The position numbers and the translations under genes are program-made. The notes beneath the pieces are model-generated. The model did no database searches. It was not told where the DNA came from and saw only the letters and a list, made by a program, of their open reading frames with translations. Shown one piece after another: positions 52,073-59,932 of a stretch of 64,000 nt of DNA (the stretch's first letter is position 1; each line of letters opens with the position of its first letter). This DNA is from Bradyrhizobium sp. AUGA SZCCT0283. GTDB taxonomy: Bacteria > Pseudomonadota > Alphaproteobacteria > Rhizobiales > Xanthobacteraceae. Where the stretch lies: NCBI RefSeq assembly GCF_018130385.1, contig NZ_JAFCLU010000020.1, positions 90,267 through 154,266 on the forward strand, in the 5' to 3' direction.

Positions 52073-53271
52073 TGTGCCTCCATCAACTTGGTTTGTTCGT
52101 CGGCCTTCTCGAACATCGCGAAGGTGGTATTGGGCTTGCGCAACTGCTTGGTGACGCGAATGGCGACGCGGTCACCGACCCGGCCCATGCGCCCTTCGGT
52201 CAGCAGCACGTTGCCGCAGCGGACCTGCACCAGCGCTTCAGGGCGCATTTCCAGCGGCAAGGTATCGCCGACCTTGAGCTTCATCAGCTGCTTGAGCGGA
52301 ATGTCGGCTTCGTACAGCACGGCATCGACAGATATCTCGGCCTGCGCCACTTCGGTCGCGAAATGCCCTTCCCAGATCGGATCGCGGCCGAACTTTTCGC
52401 CCATGAACATCTGGAGCAGAACCGGGCGGATCGGCTCGATGGTCGCGTAAGGCAGCAGCAATTCGATATTGCCGCCGCGGTCCTCCATGTCGATGCGCAG
52501 CCGCACCAGGATCGCGGCGTTGGCGGGCCTGGAGATCGCGGCGAAGCGCGGATTGGTTTCCAGCCGGTCGATCGAGAACGTCACCGGCGACAGCGGCCGG
52601 AACGCCTGCTCGGCGTCTGATAGCACCACCTCGACCAGCCGCTTGACCAGGTTGGTTTCGATCGTGGTATAGGGCCGGCCCTCGATGCGCAGCGAGGTCT
52701 GGCCGCGCCGGCCGCCGAGCAGCACGTCGATGATCGAATAGATCAGGCTGGAATCGACCGTCGCAAGGCCGAAATTTTCCCACTCCTCGGCCTTGAACAC
52801 GCTGAGCACTGCCGGCAAGGGAATTGAATTCATGTAGTCGCCGAAGCGAACCGAGGTGATGCGGTCGAGCGAAACTTCGACGTTGTCCGAGGTGAAGTTG
52901 CGCAAGCTCGTGGTCATCAGCCGCACCAGGCGGTCGAACACGATTTCGAGCATCGGCAGACGCTCGTAGGACACCATCGCGGAATCGATGATGGCGCGAA
53001 TGCCGGAATGGTCGTCGAGATTGACGTCGCCGACGGTGAAGCCGAGCAGATTGTCGATTTCTTCCTGCGACAGAACCCGTTCGCCGGAATTCTTGTTGCC
53101 GAACTCGCGGCCGCCATCCTCGACCATGGCCGCCCATTGCAGTGCCATGCTCTCGGAGAGTTCATTGGCTGCAGCTTCTTCCGCCGCCGCCGCGGGATCC
53201 TCGGAATCCAGGGAGGCTTCCCATTGCGCGGCAATGGCGTCCTGGTCCATCTGGTCTTGGTTGCCGGCCAT
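52069..53271 (-). CDS. fliM: FliM, flagellar motor switch protein
   Basis: 400 residues. EIDNLLGF near 70 is the N-terminal CheY-P-type motif region, followed by the CheC-like middle domain (about 105-300) and a C-terminal SpoA (about 315-385, LKVGDTLPLEMRPEALVQVRCGNVLL, in parts). The N-terminus is extended by about 60 acidic residues compared with enteric FliM. C-ring component that sets rotation sense. Confidence 0.96.
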   Translation of the reverse strand: MAGNQDQMDQDAIAAQWEASLDSEDPAAAAEEAAANELSESMALQWAAMVEDGGREFGNKNSGERVLSQEEIDNLLGFTVGDVNLDDHSGIRAIIDSAMVSYERLPMLEIVFDRLVRLMTTSLRNFTSDNVEVSLDRITSVRFGDYMNSIPLPAVLSVFKAEEWENFGLATVDSSLIYSIIDVLLGGRRGQTSLRIEGRPYTTIETNLVKRLVEVVLSDAEQAFRPLSPVTFSIDRLETNPRFAAISRPANAAILVRLRIDMEDRGGNIELLLPYATIEPIRPVLLQMFMGEKFGRDPIWEGHFATEVAQAEISVDAVLYEADIPLKQLMKLKVGDTLPLEMRPEALVQVRCGNVLLTEGRMGRVGDRVAIRVTKQLRKPNTTFAMFEKADEQTKLMEAQ

Positions 53272-53289
53272 GATGCTAGATCCGTCCCA

Positions 53290-53778
53290 TCACTGCACGA
53301 CGATTTCTTTGAACAGCACGGCGCTCACCTGTTGCGGCGCCACTGCGTTGTTGACCCGCTTGGTCAGCTCTTCCTTGAGGCGAAACAGCCCGGCCGAACC
53401 GTTGATGTCGGAGGGACGCAATTCGCGCAGGTAGGTCTGGAACAGGTCGGTAACGCGCGGCAGGTTCGGCTTGATCGCCTCGACCTGCTTCTCGTCCTTG
53501 ATCTCGAGCACGACCTTGACGCGGAGATATTGCACCCGCTCGCCGGGAGCCCCGACCAGGTTGACCATCATATCGGGTACTTCGACAAAGGACGGCGGCT
53601 TCGGCGGCGCTTCGGCGTGCTTCTCCTCGCCATGGCCGCGCATCAGGAAGAACCAGCCCGCGCCGGCGCCGAGGATGGCAACGAACCCGGCGACCGCAAT
53701 GATCAGCTTGAGCTTGCCCTTTTTCGACGACGCGGCTTCTGCGCCGTCCGCGCCTTCCGCCTGCTCGTTGTCAGCCAT
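53290..53778 (-). CDS. fliL: FliL, flagellar basal body-associated protein
   Basis: 162 residues from ATG at 53778; a farther start at 53847 is not supported. Membrane helix (about 25-45), Pro-rich linker, then the periplasmic stomatin-like FliL domain ending LKEELTKRVNNAVAPQQVSAVLFKEIVVQ (in parts). FliL surrounds stators. First gene of its operon, divergent from flgF. Confidence 0.95.
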   Translation of the reverse strand: MADNEQAEGADGAEAASSKKGKLKLIIAVAGFVAILGAGAGWFFLMRGHGEEKHAEAPPKPPSFVEVPDMMVNLVGAPGERVQYLRVKVVLEIKDEKQVEAIKPNLPRVTDLFQTYLRELRPSDINGSAGLFRLKEELTKRVNNAVAPQQVSAVLFKEIVVQ

Positions 53779-54166
53779 TGCCCCGCCCGCTTCGATTCCG
53801 AAAACGAACGCGGTTGCCACCAGCCTGGGTAAACGATGCCCCCACAACGCGAAACAAAAGCCGCCAGCGCACGCGCGCTCTCTACAGGTGCAACGCTAGG
53901 GTAATAATGGTTAACGGAACCTTTCCATTGGCGCCCAAGTAGGAAAAATCTGCCGGGCAAACATGGTCAACAAGACCTTTCTGCCGCCTGCGCCGCGCCC
54001 CGAAAAACGCCTAACCCCTTAAACAATCGGCACTTCCCGACTTGGCACGGCTTTCGCTGAGTAACTGGCGTGACCTGCCGGCTTGGGAGAGCCCAAAGGT
54101 TTACGACAGATCCGGACCGCGGGCTTGGGAGAGCCTGCTTCGGATCGATCAAGGGGAGAACCACCG
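53779..54166. other. Divergent fliL/flgF regulatory region
   Basis: 388 bp without a gene. Contains the sigma-54 site for flgF at 54043-54058 and a single TTAAC half-site at about 53911 that could belong to a degenerate CtrA site for fliL. No repeat. Confidence 0.6.
54043..54058 (+). promoter_or_regulatory. Sigma-54 type promoter before flgF
   Basis: TGGCACG-GCTT-TCGCT: GG at 54044-54045 and GC at 54056-54057 are ten bases apart, with one mismatch to the TGGCACG-N4-TTGCW consensus. It lies 109 bp before the flgF ATG, as for class III flagellar genes. Confidence 0.7.
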
Positions 54167-54931
54167 ATGGAGAATATGCTTCTCGTCGGACTTTCGCGGC
54201 AGATGACGCTGGAACGGCAGTTGGATGTCGTCGCCAACAACGTCGCCAACATCAACACGACCGGCTTCAAGGCCGACCGGTCGCTGTTCGAGGAATATCT
54301 GCGCTCGCCGGCGCATGAAGACAATTTCGTGCGCGCCGACCGCCGCGTCTCCTTCGTGCACGACCGCGCCACCTTCCACGATTTCGCACCCGGCCCCTCC
54401 GAGCAGACCAAGAACCCGCTCGACGTCGCGATCGACGGCAACGCCTTCCTGGTGGTGCAGACGGCCGCCGGCGAACGCTACACCCGCGACGGCGGCCTGC
54501 AGATCAACAATCAGGGCCAGCTCGTGACCGCGAGCGGCGATCCGGTGCTGGGTAACTCCGGCCCGATCGTGTTCCAGCCGACCGACAAGGCGATCAACAT
54601 CGCAGCCGACGGCAATATCACTGTCCTCGAGGGCACCGGCCGCACTGACTCGGTCCGCGGCAAGCTGCGGCTGGTCAATTTTGCCGACGCGCAGAAGCTG
54701 GTGAAGGAAGGCGGCAACCTCTACTCCGCGGGTCAGGGCGTCGCCGCCCAGCCCGACACCACCTCGCGGGTCCGCCAGGGATTTATCGAGAAGTCGAACG
54801 TCAATTCCGTCCACGAAATGAGCCGGATGATCGAGATCACGCGCACCTACACGCAAATCTCGGCGATGCTGCAGCAGCAGCACGACCTGCACCGAACCGC
54901 AGTCGAGAAACTCGCCGACGTTCCGGCATAA
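54167..54931 (+). CDS. flgF: FlgF, proximal/distal rod protein
   Basis: 254 residues from ATG at 54167, preceded by AAGGGGAG. N-terminal LDVVANNVANINTTGFKAD (rod signature) and C-terminal IEKSNVNSVHEMSRMIEITRTYTQISAMLQQQ helix (in parts). Exported rod component. Begins flgF-flgG-flgA-flgH. Confidence 0.97.
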   Translation: MENMLLVGLSRQMTLERQLDVVANNVANINTTGFKADRSLFEEYLRSPAHEDNFVRADRRVSFVHDRATFHDFAPGPSEQTKNPLDVAIDGNAFLVVQTAAGERYTRDGGLQINNQGQLVTASGDPVLGNSGPIVFQPTDKAINIAADGNITVLEGTGRTDSVRGKLRLVNFADAQKLVKEGGNLYSAGQGVAAQPDTTSRVRQGFIEKSNVNSVHEMSRMIEITRTYTQISAMLQQQHDLHRTAVEKLADVPA

Positions 54932-54949
54932 CGCTTAAGGAATAGATCG

Positions 54950-55738
54950 ATGCGCGCCCTCTACACAGCAGCGACCGGCATGGCGGCACAGGAACTCAAC
55001 GTTCAGGTGATCTCCAACAACATCGCCAACATGCGCACCACCGGCTACAAGAAACAGCGCGCGGCGTTTCAGGACCTGATCTACGACCACGTGCGCCGCG
55101 TCGGCGCGCAGGCTTCCGACCAGGGCACCATCCTGCCCGTCGGCGTCGACATCGGCGGCGGCGTCAAGACCGTCGGCACGCCGCGCCTGATGAGCCAGGG
55201 CACGCTGTCGCCGACCGGCAACGATCTGGACGTCGCGATCCGCGGCGAAGGCTTCTTCAAGATCCAGGTGCCCGACGGCACCTATGCCTATACCCGCGAC
55301 GGCTCGTTCATGATGGACGCGCAGGGCCGCGTCGTCACCGCGCAGGGCAATCCGGTGCAGCCGACGATCACGATCCCGCAAAATTCCTCGCAGATCACCA
55401 TCAACGCGCAGGGCCAGCTCACGGTAATGCTGCCGGGCTCGACCACACCGACTCTGGTCGGCCAGATCGGCCTGACGCGCTTCATCAACAAGGCCGGCCT
55501 CAACCCGATCGGCGACAATCTGTTCACGGACACGCCGGCCTCCGGCACGCCGCAGGATGGCATCGCCAACACCGATGGTTTTGGCGACATGCAGCAGGGC
55601 AATCTCGAACAGGCCAATGTCGAGGTGGTGACCGAAATCTCCGACCTGATCGCCGCCCAGCGCGCCTATGAGATGAACGCCAAGGTCGTCAGCGCGGCCG
55701 ACCAGATGCTGCAATCCACCTCCAACATGTTCCGCTAA
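54950..55738 (+). CDS. flgG: FlgG, distal rod protein
   Basis: 262 residues. MRALYTAATGMAAQELNVQVISNNIANMRTTGYKK (in parts) and C-terminal LEQANVEVVTEISDLIAAQRAYEMNAKVVSAADQM (in parts) are classic FlgG ends. 18 bp after flgF. Confidence 0.98.
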   Translation: MRALYTAATGMAAQELNVQVISNNIANMRTTGYKKQRAAFQDLIYDHVRRVGAQASDQGTILPVGVDIGGGVKTVGTPRLMSQGTLSPTGNDLDVAIRGEGFFKIQVPDGTYAYTRDGSFMMDAQGRVVTAQGNPVQPTITIPQNSSQITINAQGQLTVMLPGSTTPTLVGQIGLTRFINKAGLNPIGDNLFTDTPASGTPQDGIANTDGFGDMQQGNLEQANVEVVTEISDLIAAQRAYEMNAKVVSAADQMLQSTSNMFR

Positions 55739-55748
55739 AGGACTGGTC

Positions 55749-56849
55749 ATGATCGCCCGCGCCCTCCTCCTGGCCGCCGCCCTGATTGCCGCATCGAGCG
55801 CGGCCGCCGTCGCGCAGACCCGGGAAACCTTCGCGAACCGCAACGTGATCGCAGCGCCCGTGCTGCGCGCCAACGTGCAGGTGTCGGGCGATCTGGTGCG
55901 GATCGGCGACGTCATCGACAATGCCGGCAGCGCCGCGCAGATCGCGATCTACCGCGCGCCGGATTTGGGCACCACGGGCTCGCTGCCGGTCGCGCAGGTA
56001 CTCAACACCCTTCGCGCCCATCAAGTGATCGGCGTCGATACCCGCGACCTCAAGGAAATTTCGGTTACGCGTCTGGCCCGCGCGCTCGAGGGCAAGGATA
56101 TCGAGCTTCAGATCGCCCGCGCGCTGGAGCGCCGCAACGGTCTCGGCGATGCCGCCAATCTGTCGCTGACCTTCGACCGCGACCCCAGCGACGTCAGGCT
56201 GGACGCCGGCTTCACCGGCGCCATACAGGCGGCCATCGTGCGCTACGACAACCGCAACGGCCGCTTCGACGTCACCTTTGAAATCGGCAACGAGAACGGC
56301 GCCGCCGCGGCCAAGCTGCGTTTCACCGGCACGGCGATCGAGACCGTCGAAGCCGCGGTGCTGGCACGCAATGTCGAGCGCAATGAGATCCTGAAATCAT
56401 CCGACGTGATGGTCGAGCGCCGTCCGAAAGCGGAAGTCGGCGCTGATGCCGCCACGCGCGACCGCTCGGTGGGCATGCAGGCCCGCCGCCAGCTCCGCGC
56501 CGGCCTGGCGATCCGCACCGCCGATCTCGTCAAGCCCGATCTGGTACAGCGCGACCAGAACGTCTTGTTGGTCTACGAGGCGCCCGGAATCCACCTCACC
56601 ATGCGCGGCAAGGCGCTGGACAACGGAACCGAAGGCGACGTCGTCAACGTCATGAACGTGCAATCGAAGCGCACGCTGTCCGGCACCGTGATCGGCCGCG
56701 GCCAAGTCTCGATTAGTCCCGTCTCGATCCCGCCGGCGACGTCCCGCCCGCCGCAGACCAGCGATGCCACCTCCTCGCGCGGCGCGACACAACCCGCGCC
56801 CATTGCCGTAGCTACCGTCAGTTCGCCAGTCGCTCCAAAAGCCGAGTAA
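55749..56849 (+). CDS. flgA: FlgA, P-ring assembly chaperone
   Basis: 366 residues, longer than the enteric protein because of an N-terminal domain common in alphaproteobacteria and a Pro/Ser-rich tail. Signal peptide ends near AAAVAQ^T. The C-terminal SAF region (VLARNVERNEILKSSDVMVER, LRAGLAIRTADLVKPDLVQRDQNVLLVYEAPG, in parts) identifies FlgA, which guides FlgI polymerisation in the periplasm. Confidence 0.93.
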   Translation: MIARALLLAAALIAASSAAAVAQTRETFANRNVIAAPVLRANVQVSGDLVRIGDVIDNAGSAAQIAIYRAPDLGTTGSLPVAQVLNTLRAHQVIGVDTRDLKEISVTRLARALEGKDIELQIARALERRNGLGDAANLSLTFDRDPSDVRLDAGFTGAIQAAIVRYDNRNGRFDVTFEIGNENGAAAAKLRFTGTAIETVEAAVLARNVERNEILKSSDVMVERRPKAEVGADAATRDRSVGMQARRQLRAGLAIRTADLVKPDLVQRDQNVLLVYEAPGIHLTMRGKALDNGTEGDVVNVMNVQSKRTLSGTVIGRGQVSISPVSIPPATSRPPQTSDATSSRGATQPAPIAVATVSSPVAPKAE

Positions 56850-56854
56850 TGTAA

Positions 56855-57607
56855 ATGTCAGTCATCCGTCTCAACCGCATCATTCTCACGGGCGCCATGC
56901 TGTCGCTGGCCGCCTTGGCCAGCGGTTGTTCCTCGATCGACCGTCTGTCGCAGATCGGTGAAAAGCCGAAGCTGACGGAGATCGAAAACCCGACCACGCA
57001 GCCCGGCTACAAGCCGGTGCAGATGCCGATGCCGAAGCCGGAGCAGGCTTCCTACAATGCCAACTCGCTGTGGCGGAACGGCTCTCGCGCCTTCTTCAAG
57101 GATCAGCGCGCGGCGCGGATCGGCGATCTCCTGACGGTGACCGTCAACATCACCGACAAGGCCAATATCGCCAACGAGACCCAGCGCAGCCGCACCAGCA
57201 AGGAAGATTCCGGCGTTACCGACTTCATCGGGTCCAAGACGATCACGCAAGCCAACAAGATCCTGCCCGGCCGCATCCTGACCACGGACTCGACCTCCTC
57301 GAGCGATGGCAAGGGTTCGGTCACCCGCCAGGAAGCGTTGCAGACCAACGTCGCCGCCGTCGTGACGCAGGTGCTGCCGAACGGCAATCTCGTGGTCGAA
57401 GGCAAGCAGGAAATTCGCGTCAACTTCGAAATCCGCGAACTGATCGTCGCCGGCATCGTCCGTCCCGAGGACATCCAGAGCGACAACACCATCGATTCCT
57501 CGAAGATCGCGCAGGCCCGCATCGCGTATGGCGGCCGCGGCCAGATCACCGACGTGCAGCAACCCCGCTACGGCCAGCAGGTGATGGACGTGCTGCTGCC
57601 GTTCTGA
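56855..57607 (+). CDS. flgH: FlgH, L-ring lipoprotein
   Basis: 250 residues. Lipobox with the lipid Cys at 25 (LAALASGC). Mature parts SLWRNGSRAFFKDQRAARIGDLLTVTVNITDKANI and VEGKQEIRVNFEIRELIVAGIVRPEDI (in parts) are FlgH signatures. Outer-membrane L-ring around the rod. Ends the operon; a terminator follows. Confidence 0.97.
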   Translation: MSVIRLNRIILTGAMLSLAALASGCSSIDRLSQIGEKPKLTEIENPTTQPGYKPVQMPMPKPEQASYNANSLWRNGSRAFFKDQRAARIGDLLTVTVNITDKANIANETQRSRTSKEDSGVTDFIGSKTITQANKILPGRILTTDSTSSSDGKGSVTRQEALQTNVAAVVTQVLPNGNLVVEGKQEIRVNFEIRELIVAGIVRPEDIQSDNTIDSSKIAQARIAYGGRGQITDVQQPRYGQQVMDVLLPF

Positions 57608-57666
57608 GTTTCATCCGAGCTCCCACATCTCGTTGCGAACCTAGGCGCGACGGAGATGTTCTACGC

Positions 57667-57707
57667 GGCCTCCGTCAGCTCCCCTGGCGGAGGCCGTGGT
57701 CGTTTTT
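57667..57707 (+). terminator. Rho-independent terminator of flgF-flgH
   Basis: GGCCTCCG/CGGAGGCC stem with a 13-base loop, then GTGGTCG and five T (57703-57707). Located 59 bp after the flgH stop. Confidence 0.75.
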
Positions 57708-57754
57708 GAAGGGCACATCACGAAAGCAACGAATGCGACTGGCGCCGTCCGATT

Positions 57755-58018
57755 TCAGTTCGAACGACGACGCGCACGGCTCTTGTCGATGAGCTGGGCA
57801 TTGGCGCTGAAGTTGCGATTCTCCGTGCAATAAGCCGTCCGGCCCGAAGCCGCGGCCCGGCACTGCGCGTTGGTCGTGAAGATACACTCGCCCGACCCGC
57901 CGGCAAAGTCGTCGCCCTGAATGCAATAAAGGTAATCCTTCGCAGAGGCCGCGTTAAGGCCGGTGAAGAAGACAATTGCCGATGTCACGAAGGCAAGAAA
58001 TACTTTACGCATACGCAT
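57755..58018 (-). CDS. DUF3551 secreted small protein
   Basis: 87 residues. Signal peptide ending NAASA^KDY, then the DUF3551 pattern YCIQGDDFAGGSGECIF..AQCRAAASGRTAYCTENR with four cysteines. Common in Bradyrhizobium with many paralogues; the function is unknown. Convergent with the flagellar operon. Confidence 0.9.
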   Translation of the reverse strand: MRMRKVFLAFVTSAIVFFTGLNAASAKDYLYCIQGDDFAGGSGECIFTTNAQCRAAASGRTAYCTENRNFSANAQLIDKSRARRRSN

Positions 58019-58333
58019 GTTTCCCTCCTACGCTGGTTCGACATGCGTTGCACCCAATCTCCGAAGCGTCGCGTGAGGCATTTCACATCGCGGGGGTCAC
58101 TGTTAGGTGATCGAGCGATGTATCCGCGCGTGAAGCCGCGTCGCGCTTTCTTCGCCGGCCGTTGCCGTTACGCCGCGATCGGCAACTTCTTGCTCGTTCA
58201 AAACGTAACACAGGAACTTCGCTGTTGGCGCGACTAGATCCGCTCATTGCGGCGATGCGCAGCTCTCCCCCGCAGGAACGTTTCCTCTCGCCCTTTGTTT
58301 TCCGTCCTTCAATTCTGATTGGAGGAAACACCG
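58019..58333. other. Divergent DUF3551/PRC-barrel intergenic region
   Basis: 315 bp with no gene. Contains the DUF3551 leader, an EcfG-like promoter at 58275-58299 and the GGAGG ribosome site of the PRC-barrel gene. Nothing else recognised. Confidence 0.6.
58275..58299 (+). promoter_or_regulatory. EcfG-like general stress promoter
   Basis: GGAAC-N16-TGTT, one base from the EcfG consensus GGAAC-N16/17-CGTT, 35 bp before the PRC-barrel ATG. Confidence 0.5.
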
Positions 58334-58693
58334 ATGTCTTTGGAAGCAAACGAAACCGGCAACCTGATCGGCAGCGACAAGGTCGAGGGAACGGCGGTCT
58401 ACGGCGCCGATCACAACAAGATCGGCTCGATCGAGCGCGTCATGATCGACAAGAAGAGCGGCAGGGTGTCTTACGCCGTGCTCTCTTTCGGCGGCTTTCT
58501 CGGCATCGGCGACGACCATTATCCGCTGCCCTGGCAATCGCTGAAATACGATACCTCGCTCGGCGGCTACGTCACCGGCGTGACGGAAGCGCAGCTCCAG
58601 GGCGCACCGCATTACCGCAACGACAACACCTGGAACTGGAGCGACCCAACCAGGGCCCGCGCCGTCAACGACTATTACGGCGTCGCGATCTGA
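58334..58693 (+). CDS. PRC-barrel domain protein
   Basis: 119 residues from ATG at 58334 with a strong GGAGG. PRC barrel at about 10-85 (LIGSDKVEGTAVYGADHNKIGSIERVMIDKKSGRVSYAVLSFGGFLGIGDDHYPLPW in parts). Such soluble proteins are often expressed in general stress and may bind partners through the barrel. A hairpin terminator follows. Confidence 0.93.
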   Translation: MSLEANETGNLIGSDKVEGTAVYGADHNKIGSIERVMIDKKSGRVSYAVLSFGGFLGIGDDHYPLPWQSLKYDTSLGGYVTGVTEAQLQGAPHYRNDNTWNWSDPTRARAVNDYYGVAI

Positions 58694-58716
58694 TCGCGGT
58701 CATACCTTGACTTGCG

Positions 58717-58742
58717 AAGGGCCCGCCTCGATGGCGGGCCTT
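58717..58742 (+). terminator. Hairpin terminator after PRC-barrel gene
   Basis: GGCCCGCC/GGCGGGCC stem with a 5-base loop (58720-58740), flanked by AAG..CTT and TT. Confidence 0.7.
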
Positions 58743-58821
58743 CTGCGAACGCGGGTGCGCTCGCCTATCGGCAGAGAACTATTCCTGCTGCATTGCGTTG
58801 GGGTCTGCGGGAGACGGAACA

Positions 58822-58902
58822 ATGGGAAAATTCTTCTTGATCATTATCGCCATAAGCGTCGCCGTTCTGCTGGCGACGGGCGCGTATGTCATCAGCCTGT
58901 GA
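58822..58902 (+). CDS. 26-residue membrane peptide
   Basis: ATG at 58822 to TGA at 58902 encodes MGKFFLIIIAISVAVLLATG followed by AYVISL, a single hydrophobic helix. GGGAG lies eight bases upstream. Too short for ordinary gene finding; it resembles small membrane peptides found beside stress genes. No homologue recognised. Confidence 0.55.
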   Translation: MGKFFLIIIAISVAVLLATGAYVISL

Positions 58903-59456
58903 CGGCGATGCGACTGCCAATAGCTTGACCAAAAGCGCCGGTCGCGGAACCGGGCCACCGGCACGTTGGTCATTTGCCTGTGTCGCGCGCTCAATCGCGT
59001 CGGCACGGACTATCGGTCTCCAAACCTCACTTTGACGAGGAACGCGCAGCGCGCGAGCATCGAGGACGCAGCCACCGTTGCCGCCGCGAGAGAAGCGAAG
59101 CGCTGCTTTCGCGTCTCCTCACCAAGGCCGCTGAAGAAGTCAGGCTTCAGCGCCTCTCGGGGGGAAGATTGCGCCGAAGCCTGACAAGGTTATCGCGTGT
59201 CTAGCGACACGATTGCATAATTTTCCCGATTAAGAATCGTTCCTTCCCGGAGGCCACTTCTTCCTGGCCCCGCCGTTCCCGCCTCCCTCGTAAGCCGGGT
59301 GCGCGAACGCACGCAAACGTGCCGCGCCCGGTCCCTGCAAGAGAGACATGCTGCGATCGTCACGGACGATGCGGTGGGCGCGGCAGCGTAGGCTGTGCAG
59401 TTTGTCGCAGGCGGTATTCGCCGAGCGCCCGAACGGCGCTCAAACGCCTTCGCCAA

Positions 59457-59521
59457 GACTTGGGTCCAGGAGATTTGGGTGCAGGAGACTTGGGTGCAGG
59501 ACTTGGGTCAAGGACTCGGGT
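59457..59521. repeat. 15-bp tandem repeat, about four units
   Basis: Units GACTTGGGTCCAGGA, GATTTGGGTGCAGGA, GACTTGGGTGCAGGA, then shortened CTTGGGTCAAGGA and CTCGGGT. In one frame it encodes D-L-G-A-G repeats but no credible gene contains it. Confidence 0.85.
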
Positions 59522-59674
59522 CGGCTGCACATGCCCGCCCGATACGATTGGTTAATGAAGCTGCGGGCTGCAAGATCAGGGCGTCCTGGTATCCGTTACT
59601 GGCGCCACGCAGGCGAAACCTCTTCGAGCCCGACCAGGTTTTCGATTAACCATGGCAAGGCGAATTCGTCGGCG

Positions 59675-59830
59675 ACGAGAGCACGACTTAAGCCGTAAAA
59701 ATCACCGCACGGGGGAGCGTCGGGTGATCCCGAGTACCCGTGGTGACTGGCGTGTGCCTGCTACCAATGGACACGGGCTGCGAGTGCCCGGCGGCCGGCC
59801 TTCCTGGCGCCCTCTTTCTTTTTTGAGGGA
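59675..59830 (+). repeat. Bradyrhizobium-type structured intergenic element
   Basis: GCACGACTTAAGCCGTAAAAATCACCG..GGGGGAGCG..GGTGATCCC..GTACCCGTGGTGAC..GGCGCCCTC-T-rich-GAGGG. The end CCCTC/GAGGG stem (59810-59814/59825-59829) encloses a T-rich loop. From memory, this pattern (CCGTAAAA..CACCG..GCGCCCTCTTTT..GAGGG) recurs in Bradyrhizobium intergenic DNA and may be a mobile palindrome or RNA gene. Confidence 0.45.
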
Positions 59831-59932
59831 ACCGGTTAGCATAACCTGGGTGAAGCGGGCCGCGGCAACGTGAGCAGCCAGTTGTCATTCGTCCGCGCAG
59901 GCAGGCGATCGAGTATTCCAGAGACAGCAGTG

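Larger units (their letters stand above)
58903..59932. other. Repeat-rich stretch with no credible gene
   Basis: About 1.0 kb. Short frames on both strands have poor starts and atypical composition. Contents: a 15-bp tandem repeat at 59457-59521, a Bradyrhizobium-type structured element at about 59675-59830, and the leader of the SspB-like gene. No tRNA was recognised. Confidence 0.6.

Noticed and set aside
59457..59521. Possible CRISPR array
   Set aside because: Units are contiguous 15-mers without spacers, and there are no cas genes.
59652..59873. 73-residue Arg-rich frame
   Set aside because: Lies within the structured repeat element; composition is unlike a protein and no ribosome site is present.
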